Source of the DNA: Paraprevotella clara YIT 11840
GTDB taxonomy: Bacteria; Bacteroidota; Bacteroidia; Bacteroidales; Bacteroidaceae
NCBI RefSeq assembly: GCF_000233955.1
Contig: NZ_JH376597.1
Coordinates: forward strand, 62,001-126,000
DNA: 64,000 bases
Direction of reading: 5' to 3'
Shown here: positions 10,119 to 18,907 of the stretch, one piece after another
Position numbering within the stretch: the first letter of the stretch is position 1
How the letters are laid out: each line of letters starts with the position of its first letter
The notes under the pieces: model-generated
Databases searched by the model: none
What the model was told of the DNA's origin: nothing
The model's input: only the letters and a program-made list of their open reading frames with translations
Program-made: the position numbers and the translations under genes

Positions 10119-10175
10119 CAAAGATACGGTTTTCCATTTTTCCTTTATAGGACAAAACCACACAAAAGATAGGAC
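10119..10175 (-). promoter_or_regulatory. regulon promoter 3, GH31 unit
   Basis: Minus strand: perfect GTCCTAT half-sites at 10169-10175 and 10147-10153, 22 bp start to start; 20 bp to the -7 element TATCTTTG (10119-10126). This is the cleanest copy of the element and serves as the reference for the other four. Confidence 0.8.
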
Positions 10176-10205
10176 TATATGTACAAGACTTCCGTCGACA
10201 ATGAT

Positions 10206-11561
10206 TCACCTTGCCATTTTACGTAGGATTTTCGGGAACTGCCAAACAAAAATCAAGGTGCAACAAACGGCTGCGGCGGCATCGGAAACACCCTCGGCGG
10301 CGTACACGCCCATAACCCCCATCCAGCGCGGCAACAGTAGAGCCAACGGCACCAACAATATCACCTTACGCAACAAGGCGATGAAAACGGACACCTTGGC
10401 CTGGCCAAGCGCGACAAACATGTTCTGGCAAGCCCGTTGCAGGCCGAAAATCGTCATACCGGCCAGGAACACGGGTAAGGTATACTCCACGGTGGCTATC
10501 AGCCGTTCGTCGGACGTAAAAGCCGAAGCGACCAATCCGGGAAACAGAATCATGAAAAGGACAAGCAGCAGGTTGAAAGAAAACATCACCCGGACCACGA
10601 TTTTAAAGCAGTCCTTCACCCGCTCACGGTTCCCGTGGCCGTAGTTGTAACTCACGATAGGAATAAAACCTTGTGCGAACCCTGTCAACGGTACACTGAC
10701 GGCCAACATCGCACTTTGCATGATGGCCAATGCGCTGATATAGATGTCGCCATACACTTTCAAGCCGCTGTTCAGCACAAAACCCACCAGACTTTCCGTA
10801 CTGGCCATGATGAACGGGGACACGCCCAAGGCCAACGTGGCACCAATGATTCTCCTGTCGGGACGCATATACCTCCGCTCGATTCTCAACGTGGCCTTGC
10901 GCGAGGTCAGGAAATGCAACACCCACCAGGCACTGCAAGCCTGCGAGAGGATGGTGGCCAAAGCCGCCCCTTTCACCCCCATGCCGAACACAAAAATGAA
11001 CAGCGGATCGAGACCGATGTTCAGCAGCGCACCGATGACGACCGAGCACATGGCTATGCCCGGCCTTCCCTGCGTATTGATGAAAGTGTTCAGCCCCACC
11101 GAGACCTCCACGAACAACGTCCCCAACAAATACACCGACAAATAATCCATCGCATAGCCTATCGTATGTTCCGATGCCCCGATAGCCATCAGCAGGGGAC
11201 GCATGGACAGGTAAGCCATGGCCGATGTAAGGACGGTGAAAAGCAGGAGCAATACCAGTCCGTTCCCCAATATCTTGCCGGCCCGCTCCCGGTCGCCCTG
11301 CCCCAACGCGATGGCAGCCAAAGGTGCACCTCCCGCCCCCACGATAGAGGAGAAAGCGGAAATCAGGATGATGACCGAACTGGTCACTCCGATACCGGCC
11401 AACGCGTCGGTACCGATACCGGGAATATGGCCGATGTAAATACGGTCCACGATGTTATAAAGCAAGTTGACGATTTGTGCGGCCACAGCCGGAAGGGCCA
11501 TCCGGAACACCAACGGCAGCATGCGGTCCGTACCCAACCGCTCTTCGTATAGATTATTCAT
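10206..11561 (-). CDS. MATE family multidrug/solute exporter
   Basis: A 451-residue inner-membrane protein with about twelve hydrophobic helices and the MATE pattern: LPLVFRMALPAVAAQIVNLLYNIVDRIYIGH at the start and the second-half repeat (GFVLNSGLKVYG...ALAIMQSAMLAVSVPLTGFAQGFIPIVSYNYG). MATE transporters export cationic compounds by Na+ or H+ antiport. The GFAQGxxPIVSYNYGxxxxxRV block is typical of the Bacteroidetes/Firmicutes subgroup. It has its own TAACTTTG promoter and no regulon repeat, so it is probably unrelated to the carbohydrate regulon despite sitting inside it. Substrate unknown. Confidence 0.9.
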   Translation of the reverse strand: MNNLYEERLGTDRMLPLVFRMALPAVAAQIVNLLYNIVDRIYIGHIPGIGTDALAGIGVTSSVIILISAFSSIVGAGGAPLAAIALGQGDRERAGKILGNGLVLLLLFTVLTSAMAYLSMRPLLMAIGASEHTIGYAMDYLSVYLLGTLFVEVSVGLNTFINTQGRPGIAMCSVVIGALLNIGLDPLFIFVFGMGVKGAALATILSQACSAWWVLHFLTSRKATLRIERRYMRPDRRIIGATLALGVSPFIMASTESLVGFVLNSGLKVYGDIYISALAIMQSAMLAVSVPLTGFAQGFIPIVSYNYGHGNRERVKDCFKIVVRVMFSFNLLLVLFMILFPGLVASAFTSDERLIATVEYTLPVFLAGMTIFGLQRACQNMFVALGQAKVSVFIALLRKVILLVPLALLLPRWMGVMGVYAAEGVSDAAAAVCCTLIFVWQFPKILRKMAR

Positions 11562-11588
11562 GTGTCTGCTCTCTCATATAACTTCGTG

Positions 11589-11596
11589 CAAAGTTA
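11589..11596 (-). promoter_or_regulatory. promoter -7 element for the MATE gene
   Basis: TAACTTTG on the minus strand, 28 bp before the ATG at 11561. It matches the Bacteroidetes primary sigma factor element TAnnTTTG. Confidence 0.6.
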
Positions 11597-12295
11597 CGAA
11601 TTTTAAATGGAAGACAGGAGCAATGACAAAATGTTCCTTCTGACTTTTTGTATTCCGTAATGCCCCGAGAATCGGATATTCCGTCCCGAATCCGGTCGGG
11701 ACGGAAAATATCGCAGCCATGCCGGTTCCCGTAAAATCAAAAAGTCGGTCCGGTGCGCTCATTCCCGTCATTTTGCCACCGTCCGCCTCATTTGCTCCGC
11801 ACGGTTCGCCGTCCGTGTTTCTTAAAAGCCCGTTTCTGCTTGCGCTTTGCACGATTCTTCATGTCATCGGAAAATCTCCAAATAAATCCGCGAACGCCCC
11901 TTTCTGCACATTCCACTCCCGTTGAAGGCCGATTTTCCACACGGAAAAAAGGAACCGCCGCCACGACATGCGGACAATATGCCAATGACATGCTCGTATA
12001 AAAATCCCGTTCTCATGAGATTGATTTTCTATTCGGCTGTGAACGGTACGCCGATATGCAGCGTTTATGCAAAAAAAACACTTGATATACGTATATTTAT
12101 GCAAACCATCCTCACAGATTCGGGCTGAAGCTTCAACCCGGATGTCAGCCCGAAAGCTTATCCGGCTACTTTTTAACAGCAAAAGAAGTGATTATCCCTA
12201 TTTTTGTTACTCACCACATCCTATACATCTATGTAAGAGCGTAAAGGGAAGTAAAGAAGGAAATCAAGCCCCAAAACAAAAGACTGCTTGAAAAT
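11597..12295. other. 700-bp intergenic region, no convincing gene
   Basis: Short open frames exist here on both strands but none has a good start, a recognisable product or a plausible promoter. The one structured item I see is the hairpin at 12119-12154. The region separates the minus-strand MATE gene from the plus-strand MG2 gene. Confidence 0.5.
12119..12154. repeat. perfect 10-bp inverted repeat in the intergenic region
   Basis: Arms TTCGGGCTGA (12119-12128) and TCAGCCCGAA (12145-12154) are exact reverse complements around a 16-nt loop. The loop overlaps a second palindrome, TGAAGCTTCA (12125-12134), so two alternative folds compete. No T-run follows, so it is not an obvious terminator. 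It could be an operator or part of an untranslated RNA. Confidence 0.5.
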
Positions 12296-12352
12296 GTCCC
12301 ATGATTTGTTACGAAACGTCCCATACTGTTCTTCAAATCTTTTATTACTTTG
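12296..12352 (+). promoter_or_regulatory. regulon promoter 4, MG2-type gene
   Basis: GTCCCAT half-sites at 12296-12302 and 12318-12324 (22 bp start to start), then 20 bp, then TTACTTTG (12345-12352), a -7 element with one mismatch. The -7 element contains a TTG that would otherwise be read as an upstream start, which supports the ATG at 12371. Confidence 0.7.
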
Positions 12353-12370
12353 CTTAAACATACTAAGAAC

Positions 12371-15136
12371 ATGAAAAGAATTACCTTATTTTATGCACTT
12401 GTTTGCACCGTATGGAACATCTCAGCGCAAAGCCATAAAGATATTGCATCCGTGGATTCCCTCGCCGCCCGCGTGGAACGTTTCGGCACCGGCCTACCGC
12501 AAGAGAAAGTGTACCTCCATATTGATAACACCTGCTACTTCGTGGGCGATACGATATGGTACAAAGCATACGTCACACGGAGTGACAAGGGATGGCTCAC
12601 CGACCTGAGCAAAATCATGTACGTGGAACTTCTCACGCCGGACGGCTATCTCGTGGAACGGCAGCAACTGAAGATGGAGGACGGAACGGCACACGGGGCG
12701 TTCACCCTGACCGACTCGCTCTATGCCGGATACTACGAACTGCGGGCATACACCCGGTGGATGCTCAACTTCGGACGACACGAGCATCCGCATTCAAAAT
12801 ATACGGAGGATATGTTCTACAACAAACAGATGGCCAAAGATTTCTTCCGGGATTATGACAAGTTGTATTCGCGCGTATTCCCCGTATTCGACCATCCCAA
12901 GGAAGCCGGGCGTTATGCCAAAGACATGACACTACGCCCCATGCGAAGGTACTACAAGGCGCGGAAAGGGAAGCCCGAAATAGACCTGCGTTTCTATCCC
13001 GAGGGAGGGCATCTGATTGAAGGTACAGACGGACATGTGGCATTCGAAATCAACGATGAGGAAGGAAAACATTTAGATGCAGAATTTTCCATCATCGATA
13101 GCGATGGAAAGGAAGTAGCCCAGACACGGACATTGAACCGGGGAAGAGGCGTGTTCACCCTAACAGACATGAAACCGGACGATAAATACAAAGCCAGACT
13201 GCATTACCAAGACTACGACTATGAAGTGAAGTTACCGGAAGTGGAAAAGGAAGGATATGCCCTGCATGTGGAGAGGAAAGACAGCGTACTGAGGATGATT
13301 ATACAAGGTACTACCGAAAGCAAGGAGGAATTAGGGATACAGATACAGTGCAATGGCGTAAGCAAGGCCGTCAGAAAACTCTCGACCAACGCCACGGGAA
13401 AGGACACCGTAGACATATATTGGGCTTCGCTCCCCACGGGCGTGAACCAAATCACAGTCTTCAATGGCGAAGGACGGATTTATGCCGACCGCCTCTTTTT
13501 CGTCAACCACCACGATTATAACCAACCGCTCATCACCGTAGAAGGCATAAAACAGGAATATGCCCCGTTCGAGCCTATCGAACTGCGGATGAAACTGCTT
13601 CGGCATCATGATGCGGACGTATCCCTCGCCATACGCGACCATGCCACGGACGAAACGACTTACGACAACGGTACGATGCTCACTGAAATGCTGTTGGCTA
13701 GCGAGATTAAAGGTTTCGTGGAAAACCCCGGATGGTATTTCGAGACGGACGACAGCCTGCACAGGAAAGCCCTCGACCTGCTCATGATGGTACAGGGATG
13801 GAGAAGGCATGACTGGAAAATGATGGCCGGACAGGAGCACACACAGTTTGAGTTCCTGCCGGAAAAGATTCAGACACTCAGCGGAAGTGTGCACCAGACT
13901 TATCCGCTCTTGGAGGAAACAAACTACGGTGAGTCCGTGTACATACCCCTCATAGCTGACACTGCACCTATTTATACCACGGCACCCGACTACCATAAAA
14001 AGGGAATAAAACCACCCCTCGCCAAAGTCCTGACCCTGCAAGACCTCTATGGCCCGCTCATTAAAAAGATGAAAAAGGAAGCGAACGTGTCCGCCTCGTT
14101 CATACAAGACCGAGACATCGTAGATGTTTCACAAACCACACAAAACGGAAAGTTCTACATGCCTTCGGCTGTCGTCAACGACAACTACGTCTTATTCCTA
14201 AGCGCTTCGGACAGTACAAAAAGTGAGAAATATAAAAGAAGAAGAAAAAGGAAAGGATTCATGGACGAACAAGCCTACCCGGAGTTCTACGTCAAACTCG
14301 ACCCGTTCTTCCCGGTATTTCCCAAACCATACAGTTACTATCAGGATGCTGCTTTCGAGGAAAAATTTGCCTTGCAGGATTCCGCAAGCTGGGAAAGCTT
14401 CACCGAACGGAAACTGAATACTGTCACAGTAAGGAGCAAACGGGGAGGATTGAGAAGATTAGACCACAGCAAGCCGGCCTTGGTCGTGGATGCTTACGAA
14501 GCCTTCAACCTTGCCGCCGACTATGGGTTGAACTGCGGCATGCACGACTGGAGGGCATTCTCGAGGCAAGTGGCCACGGCGTTTTTCGGAGACATGGGTA
14601 TGGACAGGCATTTCTATCTGCAAGAACAATACGATGGAAAGATATTAGATTTTATGCCTGAGCAAAAGAGGGAGTCCGAAGCGGGCATGTCCATGTCCAA
14701 CGCACAAATGGAAAAGTACCGTCGCCTCCGCCATCTGGACAAACTATACATCTATACCGATTACGTCCCACGGGAACAAGGAAGTTGGAAATACAGCCAG
14801 ACCAACCAACCGGAGGTGGTCATAGACTACCGGCTTCTGCCCAACGACGGAGTACGACCCACCTACCGGGACAGACGGTATGCTGCAACAGGATACTCCG
14901 TTTGTACGGAATTCTACTGTCCCGATTACAGCAAGAAGCCGATGCCCGATGTCAAAGACTACCGACGCACGCTTTACTGGACACCCAAAGTGAAATTCAA
15001 CGACAAGGGAGAAGCCGTCATCCAACTATATAATAATAGTAAAAAGACGGTGATAACCGTGGAGGCCGAAGGCATTACAACCGACGGGAAACCCGTTGTG
15101 TGGAAATCGGAAACAGATAAAACATACTCACGTTGA
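12371..15136 (+). CDS. large secreted MG2-domain protein of unknown function
   Basis: 921 residues beginning MKRITLFYALVCTVWNISAQS, a type I signal peptide. The block PQEKVYLHIDNTCYFVGDTIWYKAYV and the following GAFTLTDSLYAGYYELRAYTRWMLN are the macroglobulin-like MG2 pattern of a Bacteroidetes family of exported proteins, some of which are labelled TonB-plug-containing. A middle segment (LNTVTVRSKRGGLRRLDHSKPALVVDAYEA) resembles the start of a plug-like domain, but no TonB-receptor barrel follows. It ends in a beta-sandwich (IQLYNNSKKTVITVEAEGITTDGKPV). It is probably surface or periplasmic. Its promoter shares the regulon repeat with the GH genes, linking it to carbohydrate use. Function unassigned. 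Confidence 0.75.
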   Translation: MKRITLFYALVCTVWNISAQSHKDIASVDSLAARVERFGTGLPQEKVYLHIDNTCYFVGDTIWYKAYVTRSDKGWLTDLSKIMYVELLTPDGYLVERQQLKMEDGTAHGAFTLTDSLYAGYYELRAYTRWMLNFGRHEHPHSKYTEDMFYNKQMAKDFFRDYDKLYSRVFPVFDHPKEAGRYAKDMTLRPMRRYYKARKGKPEIDLRFYPEGGHLIEGTDGHVAFEINDEEGKHLDAEFSIIDSDGKEVAQTRTLNRGRGVFTLTDMKPDDKYKARLHYQDYDYEVKLPEVEKEGYALHVERKDSVLRMIIQGTTESKEELGIQIQCNGVSKAVRKLSTNATGKDTVDIYWASLPTGVNQITVFNGEGRIYADRLFFVNHHDYNQPLITVEGIKQEYAPFEPIELRMKLLRHHDADVSLAIRDHATDETTYDNGTMLTEMLLASEIKGFVENPGWYFETDDSLHRKALDLLMMVQGWRRHDWKMMAGQEHTQFEFLPEKIQTLSGSVHQTYPLLEETNYGESVYIPLIADTAPIYTTAPDYHKKGIKPPLAKVLTLQDLYGPLIKKMKKEANVSASFIQDRDIVDVSQTTQNGKFYMPSAVVNDNYVLFLSASDSTKSEKYKRRRKRKGFMDEQAYPEFYVKLDPFFPVFPKPYSYYQDAAFEEKFALQDSASWESFTERKLNTVTVRSKRGGLRRLDHSKPALVVDAYEAFNLAADYGLNCGMHDWRAFSRQVATAFFGDMGMDRHFYLQEQYDGKILDFMPEQKRESEAGMSMSNAQMEKYRRLRHLDKLYIYTDYVPREQGSWKYSQTNQPEVVIDYRLLPNDGVRPTYRDRRYAATGYSVCTEFYCPDYSKKPMPDVKDYRRTLYWTPKVKFNDKGEAVIQLYNNSKKTVITVEAEGITTDGKPVVWKSETDKTYSR

Positions 15137-15139
15137 TTT

Positions 15140-15196
15140 GTCCCATCATTTGGAAAAAAATGTCCTATACACTTCCAAAATAAGTCCATACCTTTG
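15140..15196 (+). promoter_or_regulatory. regulon promoter 5, clan GH-N-like gene
   Basis: GTCCCAT (15140-15146) and GTCCTAT (15162-15168) start 22 bp apart; 20 bp later is the -7 element TACCTTTG (15189-15196). The element begins only 3 bp after the stop of the preceding gene, so this gene is not merely read through from promoter 4. Confidence 0.75.
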
Positions 15197-15241
15197 CAGC
15201 GGAAACATGAAAGAGTCAGTGAATAACAGATATTTAAAAAT

Positions 15242-17257
15242 ATGAAGAAAGTCATGATTAGAAAGAAAACGGTAAACATCATGTGGATGATATTTCTGCT
15301 TATACTCACAGGTCAAACCATCAGTGCAAAACCCAAAAGTATAAAGGTTCATCCATACGTACCCTTTACCATCCCTGAAACAGGACCTGGAGGAGAAGCA
15401 TATCCTTCGCATGTAAGAAACGATGTAGCCTCTGCACGCTTTAATGTAAAAGTGGCAGATATCAGAGTTGCTGCAATCCGCTATGACAATACAGGTTTTG
15501 GCAACCAAGGGCACAACATGGATGTCGCTCGCTTCGCCTCAAACAGCCGGTCCCCCGAAATTGAAATCAATGTGACGGGAGATGACGAAATCAACAGTGT
15601 AACCATTCATCCTGTACGTTTCTATCCACAAGAAAAACTGAAAATCAGTCCCGACAAAAAGACTGTCATATTCGAAATGGCCGAAGAACTACCCTACGCC
15701 ATTGTCATCATCAACGGAGACGACCCACAGGATGCCTCTACCTCCAACCCACAGCTTACACTGATAAACGATCCCTTGGAAGACTTGGCGGAACGTCCTT
15801 CATTGGAAAGTCCTAATGTTCTTAATTTTAAAGCATTTGCAGAAAATTACTTAAAGAACAATCCAATCACAGACATTGCCGGACAAGCATGCCGTCCTGC
15901 GGGAAGTATCGCAGATGCCAGCCTGAACGACGAGAAAACGTTCACGTGGAATTACGAAAAGGGAGTATTCGTCCCCTACACCAACCGAATTGTAGCATTC
16001 CCGGACATGAGGGCAAGAAACCGAAATGACGTCTCTGATGCCCTGCAAGCCGCATTGGAGGCAATCAGGAACACACCGGAACTCAATACACTCTACATAC
16101 CGGCCGGAACTTATATATGGTCGGGACTTCGTATCGTCAACTGGAACGGAGACCATAAAAAGGGAGGAAAGCCCCTTTTCGTTTACACTGATGAAAATGC
16201 GCTCATGATTAACCGTTTGAAAGAATGCCGGGAAGCCAACGAACCTGCCATATACATTGCGAACTCTTGTTTTGTGACCATTTCCGGACGCGGCATGCAT
16301 GACGGACAAGGTTGCTTTACTTTCGCAATGGACAGGAAGGACGCACGAAACACTCCACACCAGGGAGGAGCCGTAATAAAGAAATCAAGCCATATCACAT
16401 TCAACGACACATATATACGTGACAGCCAGCAATGGAATTGGGAAACACATGATGCCACCGACATAAAACTAAACAACATTAAGGGGTTGTCGCCCTATAA
16501 CCATGGATGGATAGACGGCCTCAACCTATCAAGCGGAAAAGACATCACTGTTAATGGTGCCATTACGTTGGGCAATGATGATACTTTCGCAACCGGCCAC
16601 TATAACCCTTCGAACGAATTCCCAATACGTACTTATAGGGAGAATCCATCCATCAACCTCACAAACACAGACGACAATCCGGCAGAAATACGTAATACGT
16701 TTGCAGCAGCAGGTGTTTACAACAAAGACCGGATGGAATGGAGCCGCGACGGAGCTTCGGAGAATATCCGCGTCAACAATGCCATCGGATGGACACGTAC
16801 GGCACATTGCATACGCATCGGAGGAAACGTCTTGGTCGGCAAACCTCAGGGCGGTTCCAACAGCAGGACTATAAAAGGGTATTACTTTGATAATTTTCAT
16901 TCCATAACAGGAAGAAAAGCGGGCGGAGACATCAGGGTCCAATTCTATGAGAACTCCGATTTGCCGGCAAACGGGGAGCTTGTCGTCAAGAACAGTTCCT
17001 TTTGGACTCCTGCAAAGAAATGGGCACTTATCCCTGCCACAAAAGACAATCGGCACACGATACGAAAAGTAATGTTACAGAATCTTTATTTCGTAAAACC
17101 CACAACAAAGCCTTCAGCCGTCTTCTCCGACATCGAAGAATTGACCATAAAGCAACTGCATATCGGAGGACGAACGATTGAAAAATACAGCTCTTCGGGT
17201 ATTCCGGAGAAATTGGAAAATGTCACTCACTTCAAAAGCGATTTCAAAGATAAATAA
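15242..17257 (+). CDS. secreted pectin-lyase-fold putative glycoside hydrolase (clan GH-N-like)
   Basis: 671 residues with a signal peptide (IMWMIFLLILTGQTISA). The C-terminal two thirds look like a right-handed beta-helix: a TLYIPAGTYIWSGL entry strand, FVTISGRGMHDGQG, then HGWIDGLNLSS (D425), GNDDTFATGH (D446, D447, H453) and CIRIGGN. These sit where GH28 enzymes have their NTD, DD, GHG and RIK motifs, but none is canonical, so the family may be GH49-like or unclassified. Residues 30-200 form an N-terminal beta domain like that of the protein at the left edge. Likely acts on a plant or microbial polysaccharide; substrate not determinable. Confidence 0.7.
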   Translation: MKKVMIRKKTVNIMWMIFLLILTGQTISAKPKSIKVHPYVPFTIPETGPGGEAYPSHVRNDVASARFNVKVADIRVAAIRYDNTGFGNQGHNMDVARFASNSRSPEIEINVTGDDEINSVTIHPVRFYPQEKLKISPDKKTVIFEMAEELPYAIVIINGDDPQDASTSNPQLTLINDPLEDLAERPSLESPNVLNFKAFAENYLKNNPITDIAGQACRPAGSIADASLNDEKTFTWNYEKGVFVPYTNRIVAFPDMRARNRNDVSDALQAALEAIRNTPELNTLYIPAGTYIWSGLRIVNWNGDHKKGGKPLFVYTDENALMINRLKECREANEPAIYIANSCFVTISGRGMHDGQGCFTFAMDRKDARNTPHQGGAVIKKSSHITFNDTYIRDSQQWNWETHDATDIKLNNIKGLSPYNHGWIDGLNLSSGKDITVNGAITLGNDDTFATGHYNPSNEFPIRTYRENPSINLTNTDDNPAEIRNTFAAAGVYNKDRMEWSRDGASENIRVNNAIGWTRTAHCIRIGGNVLVGKPQGGSNSRTIKGYYFDNFHSITGRKAGGDIRVQFYENSDLPANGELVVKNSSFWTPAKKWALIPATKDNRHTIRKVMLQNLYFVKPTTKPSAVFSDIEELTIKQLHIGGRTIEKYSSSGIPEKLENVTHFKSDFKDK

Positions 17258-17324
17258 TAGAAGAAACCATGTCTGAAAAAGAACCGATAAGGCTTCGAAA
17301 AAATGAAAGATGATTTAAAAGACT

Positions 17325-17354
17325 ATCAGAGAAGGTTGGTAAACCTCCTCTGAT
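17325..17354. terminator. bidirectional hairpin terminator
   Basis: ATCAGAG-A-AGGTT, loop GGTA, AACCT-C-CTCTGAT: a 12-bp stem with one mismatch between two convergent genes. On the minus strand it is followed by AGTCTTTT. Confidence 0.65.
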
Positions 17355-17355
17355 T

Positions 17356-17739
17356 TCACACGGTAATCTCTATTTGATTGTGTTCGGAATCCAGAACACA
17401 ACTTTCATAGAACCCATCGCCGGTAAGACGTGGTCCACTGATAACCTCGTACCCGGCTGATTGTAATTTAGCAGTCAGACTATTCACCTGTTCCTCACTC
17501 CCCACGCTGAACGACAAATGAATATATCCCGTACAATAAATATCTTTTCCTAGGTCCGACAAATCCGGACGTGTCATGATTTCCAACTTGGCTCCATTGC
17601 CGAAACTTAAAAAATAGGACTTCAAGCCTGTCCGGGGATTATGATACATTTCATTAGAAACGGCATCGAAAAAACGCACAAAGAAATCCTTTACCGCCTC
17701 CAAATCCCTCACATACATAGCCACATGATCGATCTTCAT
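17356..17739 (-). CDS. VOC-fold (glyoxalase/bleomycin-resistance type) protein
   Basis: 127 residues forming two VOC half-repeats. MKIDHVAMYVRDLEAVKDFFVRFF gives the first metal-ligand position (H5), GAKLEIM the second (E53), GYIHLSFSVGSEEQV the third (H74), and NQIEITV the last (E125). That full metal set suggests an active lyase, isomerase or dioxygenase-type VOC enzyme, but the substrate is unknown. Its ATG overlaps the stop of the upstream HpaII-like gene by 4 bp (ATGA), so the two are translationally coupled. Confidence 0.8.
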   Translation of the reverse strand: MKIDHVAMYVRDLEAVKDFFVRFFDAVSNEMYHNPRTGLKSYFLSFGNGAKLEIMTRPDLSDLGKDIYCTGYIHLSFSVGSEEQVNSLTAKLQSAGYEVISGPRLTGDGFYESCVLDSEHNQIEITV

Positions 17740-18830
17740 CTTTTCACAAAACCTATCTTTAAGTTCAACTTCAAATAGTAAGCACGGTTTTCACGCTCCA
17801 GATAACCATACTTGTCTTTTTCCGGATGTCCTTTCTCCAAACGGGTATGCTTGAACAGAAAATCGGCAAAGACCTGACGCTCCGTCTTACGATAGGCCAC
17901 CATACGTCCCTCCGTATCCACCATTACGAAACCAGCCACGGCCGAATCAGTCCCGTCGTACTGCTTGGCCGGACGCATGCCTAAGGCCAAAGCCAACAGG
18001 AACTCTTTCATCTTGTAACGGTAATACCCGTGTTTGCGAATCAGTTCTTCCTTTATTTTCAACGGGTTCCGCTCTTCTATGAGCGCCGTCAGTTCGTCCA
18101 CCCGGCTCACGTTGTCCAAATGCATCAAACGCACCATCTCGGCCAACACGCGGGGGAAGTTGAGGTCTATCATGCAAAGGTTACTGCGGAACACTTTGTC
18201 GGCCACGTCATTGTATTTCAACACGCCGCCCATGCTCTCGATGTAAAGCATGCGGCGCGCCACCTCGTTCGGATTGTCCGGGTCGTCCGTATAATTGATT
18301 TTGTTGACCGCCGGTTGGGAGAAACGGATACCTCCCTGCTCGAATTTCAGATTGGCCGTCCGTCCGCCATCCAACAAGGGCATCATGGCGCAAAGACGGG
18401 AATAGATGCGGAATCCCACGGGTGGGAAACTGCTGTCATGAAAAGTAATGTAGAAATCGGTACGGTCATCCGTCCGGGCTTCCATGTCATAAATCTTCAG
18501 TGCATCGAGAAAGCCCTCCACCCCTTCGGGTGCCTCCACCTCTTCGTTCCGTTCCCGTTTCAGCGTATCAAGAATCATAGCCGCCACTGTGCCGAAGTCT
18601 TCACGCGGAAAACGTTCGTCCATCTGTTCCCCTTCGACATGGATGTCGGCCTCTTCTACCGTGTAACGACGCTCTCCGTCATGCTCCTGCCGCGTCACCT
18701 GAAAAATAGGCAACACACGACCGGAAGGTAGCCCCTCTTCGTTGCCCAAGACTATCCTTCCTTGAGCCAAGAGGTTGAAAAACACATATAATTCGTTCCA
18801 TTCCCTACGTGTAGCTGTCAACATATCCAT
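17736..18830 (-). CDS. HpaII-family restriction-endonuclease-like protein, solitary
   Basis: 364 residues, close to HpaII (about 358). The N-terminus REWNELYVFFNLLAQGRIVLG, the central GFRIYSRLCAMMPLLDGGRTANLKFE and the end FLFKHTRLE...YYLKLNLKIGF match the order of conserved blocks in the HpaII endonuclease family (cut site CCGG). In family members I remember, the central block reads GFSIKS; here it is GFRIYS, so the lysine expected of the PD-(D/E)xK-type core appears replaced by tyrosine. No DNA methyltransferase is nearby. It may be inactive as a nuclease or repurposed. Transcribed with the VOC gene from a TACTTTTG promoter. Assignment is from remembered motifs. Confidence 0.65.
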   Translation of the reverse strand: MDMLTATRREWNELYVFFNLLAQGRIVLGNEEGLPSGRVLPIFQVTRQEHDGERRYTVEEADIHVEGEQMDERFPREDFGTVAAMILDTLKRERNEEVEAPEGVEGFLDALKIYDMEARTDDRTDFYITFHDSSFPPVGFRIYSRLCAMMPLLDGGRTANLKFEQGGIRFSQPAVNKINYTDDPDNPNEVARRMLYIESMGGVLKYNDVADKVFRSNLCMIDLNFPRVLAEMVRLMHLDNVSRVDELTALIEERNPLKIKEELIRKHGYYRYKMKEFLLALALGMRPAKQYDGTDSAVAGFVMVDTEGRMVAYRKTERQVFADFLFKHTRLEKGHPEKDKYGYLERENRAYYLKLNLKIGFVKR

Positions 18831-18848
18831 TCCATTTTAAAATACAGG

Positions 18849-18886
18849 CAAAAGTAATAAATAATATGGGATTTTCCCTACCTTTG
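18849..18886. promoter_or_regulatory. divergent promoters: HpaII-like/VOC operon and serine dehydratase
   Basis: Minus-strand -7 element TACTTTTG at 18849-18856 serves the HpaII-like gene; plus-strand TACCTTTG at 18879-18886 serves sdaA. The -7 elements are 22 bp apart, so their -33 regions overlap and the two promoters probably compete. Confidence 0.65.
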
Positions 18887-18907
18887 CAGACAAAAACAAC
18901 GCTTACA

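Noticed and set aside
11788-11862. A 24-codon, strongly basic minus-strand frame (MKNRAKRKQKRAFKKHGRR)
   Set aside because: It superficially resembles a ribosomal or nucleic-acid-binding peptide but has no promoter, a poor start context and no match to L34 or another known small basic protein.
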